From the NCBI GenBank assembly GCA_020912385.1, contig CP087213.1, positions 806,001-870,000 on the forward strand: a DNA stretch of 64,000 nucleotides. Reading direction: 5' to 3'. This stretch comes from Neofusicoccum parvum (taxonomy: Eukaryota; Ascomycota; Dothideomycetes; Botryosphaeriales; Botryosphaeriaceae). Positions 25,285 through 36,446 of this stretch are shown piece after piece. How positions within the stretch are numbered: position 1 is the stretch's first letter; every line of letters starts with the position of its first letter. Under the pieces are notes generated by a model. That model had not been told where the DNA came from. It did no database searches and saw nothing but the letters and a program-made list of their open reading frames with translations. The position numbers and the translations under genes are program-made.

Positions 25285-25501
25285 GGTGGTGGTGTTGGCG
25301 TGCGAGAAGCTCGAGCGTGGCAGCACGCTTCAGCCGTCACCCAACAAACGCGCCGCGCGCCCGGCCGCCGCCCGCAAAGTCGTCATAGGGCTGCGCGCTC
25401 GGATCGCCCCCGCGCCCGCGCTTAAAATATTTCCAGACGCTGCGAGACTTCTGCGCGCTTCGAGTCCACAGTTCCGCCCACCACCATTCTCCGCCGGCAT
25501 T
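25285..25501. promoter_or_regulatory. bidirectional promoter ALG9 / NAF1
   Basis: Only 217 bp separate the start codons of two divergent genes, so both promoters and 5' UTRs share this stretch. It is GC-rich with no TATA box; a weak AT patch (TTAAAATATTT) lies at about 25422-25432. Confidence 0.6.
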
Positions 25502-27499
25502 ATGTCTGTACAGGGCGGCATCCCAGGCCTCGGCCTGCTTAGTTCCGACCAGCAGCAGCTTGCTGCCCCCGCGCCCTCTGCCACGCAAGACGGCGCTCCG
25601 CGCGCGCCTGCGACAGTCGACCCGACGCCTGCGATCAGTACCGAGAATGCGCAAGGCGAGCAGGAGCCCGCTGCCGACGCTGCGCCCCAGGTCGCCGACC
25701 ATGCCTCCTCTGTCCAGAATCTCGGCCAGCAACTCGAAGAGAGTTCCCTCCGTCATGCCGAGTCCGTCCAGCAAGAGCCGCCCGCTGCCAGCCCCGAAAC
25801 CGCACGTGAAGAGCCTGAGAACCCAGTGGAGGATAACTCGAACGCTCGGAAGGAAGATCATGATGGAGATACTGCAATGGCTGAGGGCACCGATCCCTCG
25901 ACGAGCGCAGGCGGCGCGAGGAGCGACGCGCCCATGGCGAACGGCGACGACAACATGCTGGAGAGGAAGCCGAAGGTAGTGGATCCGGAGTTCCTAGAAG
26001 CTGCCGAAGCCAACAAGAACAACCCGAACGCTGAATGGCAATACGACTCCTCGGATGCCGACTCTGACGACTCCGACACCTCCAGCGATACATCGTCCGA
26101 AGACGAGAGCGACGAGGACGAATACCCGCTGCTTGACCCCGCCGAGCAAGCCCGCATCCTCATGCAAGAAGAATATGGCGATGACGACGGCGGCAAGGGT
26201 ACGGGCGCTGTGCTGCGCACTGCAAACGAGATTGTTGAGGAGAAGATTGAGAAGCCCGACGTCACTGTCACACCGGAGATGAAAGTCACGGAGCTCGGGA
26301 ATGTGGAGAGCATCGTGGACAACATGATCCTGATCAAGGCCAACACCTCGGGAGAGTATCAAGTCCTTGAGAGCGGTTCCGTGCTCTGCACCGAGAACAG
26401 GGCTGTCATAGGTGCCGTGACCGATACGCTAGGCCGAGTACAGGAGCCTCTCTACACCGTGGCCTTCAACAGCACCGAGGAAATCAGCGAAGCTGGCCTC
26501 TCGAAGGGAACTACTGTCTACTACGTCAACGATCACTCTACCTACGTATTCACCGAGCCCTTGCGGAACTTGAAGGGCACCGATGCCTCGAACCAGTTCG
26601 ACGAAGAAGTGGGTGAGAACGAGATCGAGTTCTCCGACGATGAGGCAGAGGCCGAGTACAAACGTCAATTGAAGCAAAAGAAGCGTGCCGCACACGAAGA
26701 GAAGAATGGCCCGCGCGGCGGCGGCAAGGCGAACCACCAGCAGGCATACACGGGTGCTCTAAGCTACGACGATGATGGGACCGACATGTATACTCCCATG
26801 AAGAGGCCGGATAACCTCCACAACATGATGAGCCCGGCGGGTGCGCCGGTAGAGGAGCATCCCGGTTCATATAAGCCTCGTGGAGGACGCGGAAAGCGGG
26901 GTGGCCGTGCTGAGCGTGGTGGACGTGGCGGACGCGGCGGAGCCGTGCCTCAGCGTTCCTCCGGCTATCAGCAGAACCAGCAAAACACACCGCAACCTCA
27001 AGCACAGCCCCAGCAGTCGTACCCTGCTTTCGTCCCACCACCACCGCAGGTGAACCCCAATTACCCTCAGGCAGCGTCTTTGCCTTTCCAGTTCAACAAC
27101 CCGCAGGCGCACGCTTGGCCGCAGAGTCCCAGCACAGCCTTCACATTTGGAGCCAACCAGCCCACCACGCAGGCGGCCTCGAATATCCCCGCCGGTAGCT
27201 TCGTGAACCCCGCATTTTTCCAAGGACAGCAGCAACAGCAGCAGCAGTATGGCGGGCAGGCACCGTACCAAGCTCCTCAGCAGGGCTCGTTCCAACCCCA
27301 ATGGAACCCTCAACAGGCGGCCGACGCCTGGCGGATGATCCAGGCCATGGCTGCGGCGCAGACGAACGGCAGCAACGGCCAAGGCCAGAGCCAGAGTGCA
27401 GGTCAGAATCAGCAGAGTGGAGCCAACAGCGCTCCTACCGTCCAGGAGATCCTCAGGAATCTCAGCAACCAAAACAACAACGGTTCCGGACATTCGTAG
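25502..27499 (+). CDS. NAF1: NAF1, H/ACA snoRNP assembly factor
   Basis: Assembly factor that binds the Cbf5/dyskerin complex in place of Gar1 during biogenesis of H/ACA RNPs (rRNA pseudouridylation) in the nucleus. Single exon, 665 aa. The N-terminal 180 residues are acidic and disordered with a Ser/Asp/Glu run (DSDDSDTSSDTSSEDESDED). The conserved Gar1-like beta-barrel Naf1 domain spans about 260-360 (GNVESIVDNMILIK through TVYYVNDHSTYVF). It is followed by an acidic patch, RGG repeats (GGRGKRGGRAERGG) and a Gln/Pro/Asn-rich tail with a CAG-encoded poly-Gln tract near 578. The ATG chosen is the first one after the divergent promoter; the open frame upstream of it overlaps ALG9 and is not coding. 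Confidence 0.93.
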   Translation: MSVQGGIPGLGLLSSDQQQLAAPAPSATQDGAPRAPATVDPTPAISTENAQGEQEPAADAAPQVADHASSVQNLGQQLEESSLRHAESVQQEPPAASPETAREEPENPVEDNSNARKEDHDGDTAMAEGTDPSTSAGGARSDAPMANGDDNMLERKPKVVDPEFLEAAEANKNNPNAEWQYDSSDADSDDSDTSSDTSSEDESDEDEYPLLDPAEQARILMQEEYGDDDGGKGTGAVLRTANEIVEEKIEKPDVTVTPEMKVTELGNVESIVDNMILIKANTSGEYQVLESGSVLCTENRAVIGAVTDTLGRVQEPLYTVAFNSTEEISEAGLSKGTTVYYVNDHSTYVFTEPLRNLKGTDASNQFDEEVGENEIEFSDDEAEAEYKRQLKQKKRAAHEEKNGPRGGGKANHQQAYTGALSYDDDGTDMYTPMKRPDNLHNMMSPAGAPVEEHPGSYKPRGGRGKRGGRAERGGRGGRGGAVPQRSSGYQQNQQNTPQPQAQPQQSYPAFVPPPPQVNPNYPQAASLPFQFNNPQAHAWPQSPSTAFTFGANQPTTQAASNIPAGSFVNPAFFQGQQQQQQQYGGQAPYQAPQQGSFQPQWNPQQAADAWRMIQAMAAAQTNGSNGQGQSQSAGQNQQSGANSAPTVQEILRNLSNQNNNGSGHS

Positions 27500-29199
27500 G
27501 CTAGCATAGGGTGTGTATAATGCGTTCTGTACATAGATTCGTTAAGCTCCGGAGGGCTTCCGGCAGGTTTGCAATTTCGCGCGCCTCGAGGGTCTTGGCT
27601 GCATCAGTCTGGTGGCTGGTTTGCTCCTCGTCCCTCTATCAAAGTTCATCAACATATCATGCTTGCAGACATGATGACAGCAAGGGGATGCCCCTTTGGA
27701 CAAGACGGTGTTCAAAACAGCGTTCCGATTCGGTAGGACCGTGGTTCGTTTCTGTGGTAACCCTGCGGATATCACTCTTCTTTCTCGACGGAGGACGCAA
27801 GTCTGAACCGTTGAGGATTCCCTGTTTCTTCCTCCCTTTGCTTGCTACTGTTCACATCTTTCGATGCACATTGTCAACCAAAAAGCGGATCGGCTGTTCT
27901 TGCATTTCGTGGCGTTTCTGGTGGCGGTACCTGGGGAGACAGTTGCTGGTCTTTGGCTCATGGGATTTGGATGATCAACTGGCTTGCTTGAGCCCTAGTC
28001 CTAGCCACCAACACCTGATCCTTCCAACACAGGCTCGTGGAAATGATGATCTCCGGTGCGTCTGCAGTGCTACGCGAATGAGTATGCGGGCCCGGCTGCT
28101 CGCCCGACGGTGGACGAGATGCGGTCGACGAAAAAGCAGCTGCACATAAGCACAGAAGACCGGAGGGCTGGACCACGGCAGCATCTGTTTCATCTCCACA
28201 CGAGCATCAGCCGGTGGCCAGACGTGCTGATCACTCTGCCAAAGCGGTGGCCAAGCTCACCAAGCGCCGCGACCTGAAACACGCGACAGGCCGTCGTCTG
28301 GGCCCGGCAGTCAGGCAGTCGGGCAGATGCGAAACAGCGAAGGGCCGTTGCATGCCCGGCGCGCATCCAGAATCCAGAGAGCTGGAGGCCGGCGCGCTCT
28401 TCGCCAACTTAATGTCAACCTCAACCGTCGCGTGGCCGGAGACTGCGGGCTGAGTCTGCGGCGGAGAAGGCTCTTGCAAGCGCCGAGGACGCGTTAGTCA
28501 GGGCGCATCGCCCTCAATCACCGCTGTGCTTGGCCCGTCTGGCCTCGCTTACCAGGCGCGGCGCCAGCCAGGTCGACCGTTCCTGCCTCACGCCGGCCAC
28601 TCACAGCAGCTGCTTTGTGCGCGGCTGCCGGCCAGCTTCCCTCCCCGGACTTCTCCTTCGCCCACCCCTCCACACGACCAGCGACTGCGCCGCGCCGAGC
28701 GTGTCATGCGCCGCACGCAGGGATGACCGTTATGCGTTCGCCGCTCTCCCGTGCCGCTGCGCTCCGCTGACTGGCCGGCCTTGCCCGGGGAGCCACTGTT
28801 GTGTAGGTGGCAGAGGGCGGCAGCCCATTGGCAGACGCGGCTAATAACCAGCTTCTGGAATGGCTCCTGGCCGGCCTGCTCCCAGGCATGGTTTCACCTG
28901 CTCGACCCGGCCGCTGTTCTCTGACTTTTCTCTCTCAAACTCTGTCTCTACGCTCGCTCCCGCCCGCTTGAAGATCCCGCCCCGGCTTCAAGCTTTTCTG
29001 TGCTACAGTCCCTGCATCCCGTCGTTCGTTTCTGCGCCTCGAATCTGCATACAGCGTCAGCTCCAACCCGATAGGCGCCTGAGCCACTGCTGTTTTCGCT
29101 GGCTTCGAGACCACCGCTCTTGGCTCCCGAACCTTGGGGACCTATTGAGCCCTCAGTCCTCGCCCGTCATTCGTTGCATCTCCCAGCACTTCGTCCACC
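27500..29199. other. intergenic region, promoter of the secreted-protein gene
   Basis: 3' flank of NAF1 (moderate GC) grading into a GC-rich upstream region of the next gene. The last 300 bp contain CT-rich runs (around 28915-28960). The open frame at 27511-28149 is Cys/Trp/Arg-rich with no domain and looks spurious. No RNA gene seen. Confidence 0.5.
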
Positions 29200-30087
29200 A
29201 TGAAGCACGCTCTCCTTATCGCCGCCAGCACCCTGGCCCAGCTCGTCTTGAGCAGCCCTCTCGAGAACCAGCTGCTCGACCCCCGCGCCGACTCGTGCGG
29301 CTCCAACCTGCAGACCTGCAGCCCGTCGGACGCCTCATCCGAAACCCTACCCGCCCTCGGCCCTGACCTCTCCTCGCTCTACCTCTCCCTTCTGGACTCG
29401 GTCAAAGGCATCCACTTCAAACGCAACCTTCCAGCTGCCCACCGCCGCAGCACGCCCTCCTTCTGCTGCGCCACCGGCACGTCCTGCCTGACCCTCAGCA
29501 CCTACTCCGTCCCCTTCTGCTACGACAAATTCACCACCAACTTCGTCTTCCCGGACGGCTCCTCGGGCACCATCGCCACCGGCTCCTTCACCGGCGCCGA
29601 CCCGGCCGCCTCGGCCGACCTCCTCACCGGCGCCTTCACCAACGGCTCGACCACCGGCAACATCTACGCCGCCGACCCGGCCGCCCGCCCCAACACGGCC
29701 ACCCTGTCCATCCCGCCGCAGTACACCGCCTCGGGCGTCGGCAGCGCCATCCCGCTCACCGCCCTGGGCACCGTCGTCGTCGTCACCACCACCGTGTCCG
29801 AGAGCGTGCTGCAGCCCACCACCATCCCGGCCTCGACCGTGCCCGGCACCACCGTCGCCGGCGTGACGACCAGGGCGGACAGCACCGTCCCCGCCTCCAC
29901 CGTCTCGACCGCCTCGACGGTAAGCGCGCACGAGAGCGTGATGACGGTCACGCAGTCGTCGGCGTCGGCGTCGGGGACCGCGGCCGCGGCGAGCGCGAGC
30001 CAGACCGGGGGCGCGGAGGAGAGGGGGGCTCGGGCGTTGGTTGTCGGGGCGGCGGCCGCGGCTGCGGCTGCGTGGGCGGTGGTGTGA
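29200..30087 (+). CDS. secreted Ser/Thr-rich protein, probably GPI-anchored
   Basis: No recognised enzyme domain. 295 aa, single exon, start in a CCACCATGA context after a CT-rich leader. Residues 1-20 are a signal peptide (MKHALLIAASTLAQLVLSSP). The central part has paired cysteines (SFCCATGTSC, VPFCYDKF) and a segment FPDGSSGTIATGSF that recurs in fungal cell-surface proteins. A Thr/Ser/Val-rich stalk (about 185-275, many TTV/STV repeats) should be heavily O-glycosylated. The last 17 residues are hydrophobic (ALVVGAAAAAAAAWAVV) with small residues upstream, as in a GPI signal. Location is therefore inferred as plasma membrane or cell wall; function is unknown. Confidence 0.85.
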   Translation: MKHALLIAASTLAQLVLSSPLENQLLDPRADSCGSNLQTCSPSDASSETLPALGPDLSSLYLSLLDSVKGIHFKRNLPAAHRRSTPSFCCATGTSCLTLSTYSVPFCYDKFTTNFVFPDGSSGTIATGSFTGADPAASADLLTGAFTNGSTTGNIYAADPAARPNTATLSIPPQYTASGVGSAIPLTALGTVVVVTTTVSESVLQPTTIPASTVPGTTVAGVTTRADSTVPASTVSTASTVSAHESVMTVTQSSASASGTAAAASASQTGGAEERGARALVVGAAAAAAAAWAVV

Positions 30088-30601
30088 GGAGCCGGGGGTT
30101 TCGGGTGAATTTGGGGGTGTTGTTTCTGGAGGGGATTGGATTTTTTTTTTGAGGATGTTACTGTGTGAATGTCTAATGATTGTGAAGCAATGTTTGCGGC
30201 TTGGTGAATGTGGATACTTGTGGTTCCCCCCTCTCTCTTTCTGTCCGCCTTTAGCACTCTTCTTGGAGCATCTTTCAGCGGCCCTTCTGCCCTCTCTTCG
30301 GTTCTCGGTGGATGCCATCCGACATCCCGGTACGGCATCGACTCGGTGAGTTGGTAGGGGGGACGGAGAGGCTGGGGTTGGGATACGAGGAAGGGGAACA
30401 TCTAATGTTTATGATGCCATGGCCGTCAGGTCTTTCACCGCCGTCCTGTGCAGTCCCGGCCGGGCGGCATCAGAATCAAAAGGTCAGATCCGCGCCTGGG
30501 AATCGAACTACGCTTGGGCACCTGCTCGGCCCCCGCCGGCTTGACTGACCCGATGCCTGTTACGCTCCAGAGATTGGGTGCGTAAGAGCTTCTGATCGTG
30601 C
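30088..30601. other. intergenic region with a tRNA-like fragment
   Basis: 3' flank of the secreted-protein gene, then DNA carrying a tRNA-like motif pair on the minus strand (30498-30532, listed separately). No gene seen. Confidence 0.5.
30498..30532 (-). other. tRNA-like fragment (A-box and B-box too close)
   Basis: On the minus strand GGGCCGAGCAGG resembles a tRNA A-box and, only 12 nt later, GTTCGATTCCC resembles a B-box. A functional tRNA needs about 30-60 nt between them for the anticodon arm, and the T-stem halves do not pair. It may be a truncated tRNA relic of Ser/Leu type or a chance match. Confidence 0.2.
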
Positions 30602-31380
30602 ATGTATGACTCTCTGCTGCGGTTGCGAGACGGAAGAAAGAGTGGTGGCTTATCGCTGAGTCCTGAAACGGCGGGAAGCTGCATTCCGCAATCGTGGTCC
30701 AACAAGGCCAGTGAGGGCGTTGATCGCCTGTGCCTCGATGAAGAGTTGAGAAGAGCGAGGTGGAGCTTAAGAGCCTGGGTCTTTCAGGAGTATCGCTTTC
30801 CTACTAGGAAACTTCTCGCTGGGGATAAATACGTGGCTGGTCTCTGGAGGAGGGGCTTGCATCGGGGTCCTCTATGGTAGCAACGGCCGATGGCTGAGGG
30901 CCTATTCAGAAAGCTTGTGAACGCGGAGGGAGATAACTCATTCCTTGCACCGTCATGATCCTGGGCGAGGGGGATGGGCGATGTAAAGTGGAATGTCACG
31001 TTGTGGCCTACGCCCGTCTACGACTTCGAAATAGCAGTAGATTTCAAATGTAGCATATCCGTCGACGGCATGAACAGATACATGGTCGAGTCGATGGCGG
31101 TTATCTCGAGATCATTGGCAAGGTGTGCAGCCTGAATGACACGAAGCCGGACAACAATTGGTCGACCGTCTGCGACGCAACACTCAACGGCGAGGCCGTC
31201 GCTAGGTGCTGGACAGACTGGGAAGTACCGTTTCACAGCGTCCGATGGATGCTGGAGTTCCATTCTACGCAGGTTAACGCGCTCTTCGCCGTCGCTGTAT
31301 CGATAGTATTCCTACAGGATAATCGGGGAAATAAGCAGAGGCCTTCTTCTCCTTCCCGCAGGGACCGACAGGGTGTATAA
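30602..31380 (+). pseudogene. HET-domain (heterokaryon incompatibility) gene relic
   Basis: Fragments in order match the C-terminal half of HET-domain proteins, which mediate non-self recognition between fungal individuals. SLRAWVFQEY corresponds to the conserved RGWVLQE region. GDKYVAGLWRRGLHRGPLW corresponds to the family's late AGLW...LLW motif. Then comes APS-stop-SWA, where the conserved PSWSWA block has an in-frame TGA in place of its first Trp codon. A C-terminal piece (GYLEIIGKV) lies in another frame from about 31100. A stop also follows the LLW-like motif at 30878-30880. The normally long segment between RAWVFQE and AGLW is nearly absent, so there is an internal deletion as well as nonsense and frameshift changes. 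The N-terminal HET core is not visible upstream. Confidence 0.65.
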
Positions 31381-31698
31381 GCGAGTAGAACATTTCAGAT
31401 CTATTCAGAAAGCTCGCTCAGGGATGCGGAGACACAGACGGTGAAGATGGTCTAACGGCTTATTTTCATTGGCTATCGGCCCTTAAACCGGGGATACTCA
31501 TCACTCCGAAAGAGGTAATTGTAGTCTTCAACTAGCCAACCAGGATTTCTAGCATATCCTGCGAAGTCCTCCTCTTTCTTTGCCAAAACCAAGGTAAGTG
31601 TGTGCGTGCAGGATGTTCTTAGACGAGAAGAGACCTACACAAAACTTTTTCATTTTGACTTAACGTAGCAGCTCAGCCATCTGGCCAATGAACGGTAA

Positions 31699-31730
31699 CG
31701 AACGGACTCGTCAGATCACTGACTGAGCTA
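31699..31730 (-). other. tRNA-like fragment (good A-box, poor B-box)
   Basis: The minus strand reads TAGCTCAGTCAG, a perfect tRNA A-box, but the only B-box-like sequence downstream (CGTTCGTTACC) is just 14 nt away and has three mismatches. No clover-leaf can be drawn. Likely a decayed or partial tRNA, or chance. Confidence 0.2.
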
Positions 31731-34700
31731 CACCAGGTCGTTATCTATGATGAGCATAGTCGCCCGATCAAATCAAAATCTTGCTGTTTCCATTCTCGGC
31801 CGTAGACTTGGCTGTATGTTTAGCAAGAGGAATGATCTGTGACTGTGAAGGTGACGTAACGCATCACGCAGCACCTATGCCTGCATTGAAGTATTGACCG
31901 ATATTTTCGCGGGCGAGCGATCGGTGTAGGCTAACTGGAGAAGATTTCGGCGCGCGGGATGGAGCAAGATGTATGAATAGTGAACGAACCAGTCCCGTCT
32001 ACCTGTGGTCATGGTCAGTCTGTCCCTTTTCCAAGCGGCCAGGGATTCAGTGGCAGGGAAAAAGAGAATGGCGGAGGATTGGAAGCTATCGGATGCCAAT
32101 GACCTAGCCATACATGATGATCGTGATGCGTATGGTGATCGATGCTCGCTAAGAGAAACTGAGCGGGTGAGAGCATTGGGACGGGAAGTCTTGACAGAGG
32201 TCACGAGTGCTGGAGGAGTACGCGTCTCGCAAGGAGCGAGGCAGTATCAGCAACCATAGAGAGAGCAAGGAAGGAGATCCCTCCGTTTGTGTGTAATGGT
32301 CGAGTCGGAGACATTTGTGGTCGATCGTGAGATGGTGGTGTGAGATTGGAGGGCACATGGCCGTCTATATCGCTGCCGTGATCCTCATTCCTTCTCTCGT
32401 CTCCGTCTCCGTGGCAGCCACTGCTATCGATCACCTGTTTTAGATGATATCATGAGATGCAAGGGTGTTGCAGGGACAGGGGTATCAGCGTGGTCGTGGA
32501 GCTCGAGGTCGAATGGCGGGCATCGGAGGCGATGGTATACCGTATAGCGCATGTACTGCCGGGCATCTAGTCGACTTCTTGACCGCGAAGCGTACGCGGT
32601 GGCATCAAAACCATCACTTTGAGGCAATGTAACTTGCCTAGCGTGTTCATCTACAGCATGCCGCCTGCATGGGTTCTCGATTCCGTGAGCGCCGTCGTGG
32701 TCTTGTAACTGTTGATCGTTTCGGTACAAAGTAGAAACCTGTGAACACAAGACACAGCTCCGACAGAAGTAGTGTCAGGAGGGAGGAGCGGAGTCCCGCT
32801 CGCAATTGCGCCCAGTGCACCTTGGGAGTACCGCGGAGGCGGAGCCTTGGCCCGTCAGAGCGGATGCGGTGAGACTAATTGAAGCGGAGCCGCTCCCGAC
32901 CCCGGAGCGTTGCGGATTTGGGATCCGCAGGTAGACAAAAAACAAGCATCTTGGTTGGCAGTCAGGCCCAAAGCAGCTGAGACGCAAGCTTTCGGTCAGA
33001 ATGGGTGGTGAGTCTCTTGGACAGGCCGCCTCCGACGAGGCATGCAATTGCTCCGGCCCACAAGTAGAGATTCCAGCCTCGCGAAGCACGCAGCAGCAGC
33101 AATCCCAGACACTGCGAATCAATTTGCTGTCAGAATAAGAAAGTGGCTACGGGCAGCCGATTTAGTGGTGCGTCAGCAACACTATTCCCGCAGATCGAGA
33201 AGTGTAAGTCCGCACCACCGCTTTGCGACATCGATGAACGGTCGGTCTAAGCGAACGGCGCTGCCCCTAATCTTCCACCCGTCGAACGTCCACACAAGCG
33301 AATACGTAAGAGTAGGCGAGCGCTAGGCGTGTTTCGCAAGCTGGCTCCATTGTGGCGTGGCATTCTGTATTGTTAAGCAACGGGAGAAAGTGTCTGATAT
33401 CGTATTTGGGGTTCAGCCTGTGTGCTCAAACGGGTTCTACGATTCGATATCCTTGCATGCACTCGTGCACCTTGGCACCAGAAGACCGACCGCCAGTCTC
33501 GCAGTGCAGCCGATAGGTCGAGTGAAGATGATGCAGGGGGTGTAGCGGCACGGGGGGAAGAGAGGGAAGGATTGATAGACGGCATGACAAGATCAATTGG
33601 GTATGGGCGCCACGTGCCACCTGCTCGGGAGCGGGTGTGCGCGTGCGCACGAAGAAAGTTCCACCAAACAGAGGGAAATGAGGCCAGCAGCTCTTGTGGG
33701 CATCCTGCCGTAGGGCAGGCCCGTTTGTGCGGTTAAAGTGTGGCAAACTGGCGAGGCAAAGATAATGAGGCGGTCGGCTAGTTCGGAGATGCATCCTTCA
33801 TGGACAGGGCCTGTTCCCCACTTGGAGATCAGAACCGGGAGTGGTAAGGATCCTGGACAGTTAGCCAGCCCCTCGCTTCCACCCCACGTTGACATAGTGC
33901 CGCCAGGGTTGTTGCGGTCTGAAGACAGGAAGGTTTGTATGTGAAGGGGGGTGAACCGGATAGATAGAAGTGGAGGTCTGATGTTTTGAAGCCCGGGTCA
34001 TCTCCAGAAAAGAGAAGCCGACCAAACACCAAGACCAGATCTTGAGTATACAGAACGCCAAAGATTTCCCTCCAGTACCGAATGAAATGAGCCCGTGAGA
34101 AGTGAAGGTTTACTGAACGTAATGAGCAGGCATAAGCGTCGCCTATGTCACAACACACAACTGATTCACCTTGCCAACGCAGGACTCCACCGGGAAAAGC
34201 CACATGCATGTCTGGTCACAGGTTGAAAGGGAGTCCGCTTCGGCTTTCTCTAAGCGAGCATTACCGGCCGGACCGGCGAGCAGCATCTTGTTCCATCTGT
34301 CGCAGCACACGGAGAGTCTCACACCCACGGCATTCGCTTCCAGAAACAGGGCTGATGTGGTCCTTACGGTCGGGGCAGTTACGTGGATCTGTACCTGACA
34401 CGTTGGCAGCGTGGCAAGGTGTTGTCACGTAGCCGTTGGCGTGTGATTTCCCGCAGCATTCGTAGACGTAATGAGTGAGCCAACACATAGCAGTGATGCC
34501 CATTCGCCAGGACTGTGCCAGTTGAAGGAGACGAGAATGAGGACGTAGAATGTCGAATTGAAAATCTTCCAACTTTGCCTATGGCTGAGACAGAAGAAGG
34601 GATATCAATGTGGATGGAGGATATGGACGTGTGTCGGGAGGAAGGAATGGCTGCTCAAAGATTTGCACTGGGCTGCTGTTAGAAATGGATGTCTTTGCAA

Positions 34701-36234
34701 TGACTTGTGAGAAATAACCTTTGCTGCACATGCCTCGAAGGTGACTTGCTTGGAATCGCAGCTTCGGAGCCCACTGGGAAGCGCTGCAATGGAAGAGGAG
34801 CTCTTCTCGCTGGCGGATGAAGGCGCTGTTGGCAGCACCACAGCTGCTGTTGTTCTCTTTTATACGAACAGAGTCGGTCAATGCAGGAGACGGTGAAAAA
34901 GAAGCCGAGCGAAGCATACCTGAGAAAGGTGATAATGTATGACCCACTACAACAGAGCCATGGTGGTACTGAAGGTGCATCGTGGACGATCGCCTGCTGA
35001 GACCAGATTGCTTTTCGGCCGGGGAAGTATCCGCATTGCTCTTGCTCAGGAGGCCGGCTTGACTTCTCCGTGGACAGCAAGCCAGTGATATGGGCGCGGA
35101 TGTGTGACCATCGGAGCTGGAGTGTTGCCGAGACGCTTCGGGGCTGGCGAGTGACGTTGTGCGGCTCACACGCGTGACGTCCACTGCGGCTAGGTGAGCA
35201 GAGATGGGGCCAGAGGACGGCAGGAACTTGTATCCAGGCGGGCCACGAGCCTCAGGTATGGCCACAAAGCGGAATAGACTCCGCCCAGATTTAGTTTTGA
35301 AGCCGTCCTGTGGCTGAAATGATGATCAGTCTCCCAGAGCGCTCCGGGACTCGGAACCAGCCAATGGCAGCGGCTGAGCGAGATCCGCTAGCCACGAGCA
35401 CGCTGGGATTGAGCTAACGGCAGAGGAATGCGGGCCAATAGGAGGCCGTGGTGGCAGTCAACAGGACCGTGACCCTGCCAAGATACGAAGCAATGGAGAT
35501 GAGGCGTCGCCGGCCTGTGCTATGACGTTGCCGGGCACCGCTTTCCGGCGCTTGAGGCCCTGATAGAAAACGAGGCGCGGTGGAGGATGGTACGACGCCG
35601 TCTCCCGCGAGTCGGCCGGACAGAGGCCTGCGCCTAGTCGCGGCCGGGGTGCGTTGGCATCGTGCCAATCGCAACGGCGGGCCAAAAGAAAGGTTTTGTG
35701 CGATTCATCTTGCCCGTTCCTCGGCTCCCGAGAGGCTGGCTTGGCTCGTGTCCATGCGAAGCTGAAGACAGAGACATACGCGCGCCCACAGCGGCCTTCC
35801 AAATCCGAACATGGTGGCCCCACCACGAGTCCTCAGCGAGCCGTCCAACATCCGGCGCCGTCGAAGTGTCGACCTGTTGGCAGAACTGGAGGCGGCCCCG
35901 GATCGAAAGACGTTGCTGGCGGCACAGCCCCGCGGCTGATCGGTCCCAAGCATCCCGGCTGGCAGTCGAATCTCTTACAAATTCACCCTCTCCGCTTCGG
36001 GGAATGGAGGCGATGTTGGGTCAGGACATTCGGGCTGGAGGACACGAGACGACGGCGGTGAGTGCGGAGCTCAGCCAAGCAGCGTGAATGGCTGCCCTGC
36101 GACGGCTGTCCACCGAGACAGAGAGGTCCGTGGATTGAGGAAACAGGTGCTCGCCGGGACGGTCTCAGGCTCGGGCGCGTCGGGTGAGGCGTCGTGCTGG
36201 TCCACAACGCGACTAGGCCCGAAAGAGCCGCAAC

Positions 36235-36243
36235 CACGTGACT
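36235..36243. promoter_or_regulatory. CACGTGACT element upstream of the mitochondrial carrier
   Basis: E-box with a GACT extension resembling Cbf1-type sites; a second TCACGTG lies at 36572-36578, about 110 bp before the start codon. Function is inferred from the motif only. Confidence 0.3.
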
Positions 36244-36433
36244 CCACGACGCCCGGAAAGGGAAGCCCTGCGCTGGTGTCTGGCGTGGATGGCGGCGCGG
36301 AGAAGACTGCCCTGCGGCCACGAAAACCGGCCGGGGCCTAGACTGGCGCGCGCGGCGGCGGTGTGGGGGCCAAAAACGGCTGCCATTGGAGCAGCTCCGA
36401 AGCCAAACCGCCGGGCGCAGACGCCTCGGCCGT

Positions 36434-36446
36434 CCTTTTTATACAG
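36434..36446 (+). promoter_or_regulatory. TATA-like element of the carrier gene
   Basis: CCTTTTTATACAG about 245 bp upstream of the carrier ATG. It is the only TATA-type match in an otherwise GC-rich promoter. Confidence 0.35.

Noticed and set aside
27511..28149. 212-codon open frame after NAF1
   Set aside because: Cys/Trp/Arg/Ser-rich with no domain; lies in the expected 3' flank of NAF1.
30602..31380. RIP as the cause of the HET relic's stop codons
   Set aside because: The TGG-to-TGA type change in the PSWSWA block is not in the CpA context preferred by RIP, and the region is not strikingly AT-rich; ordinary decay is enough.
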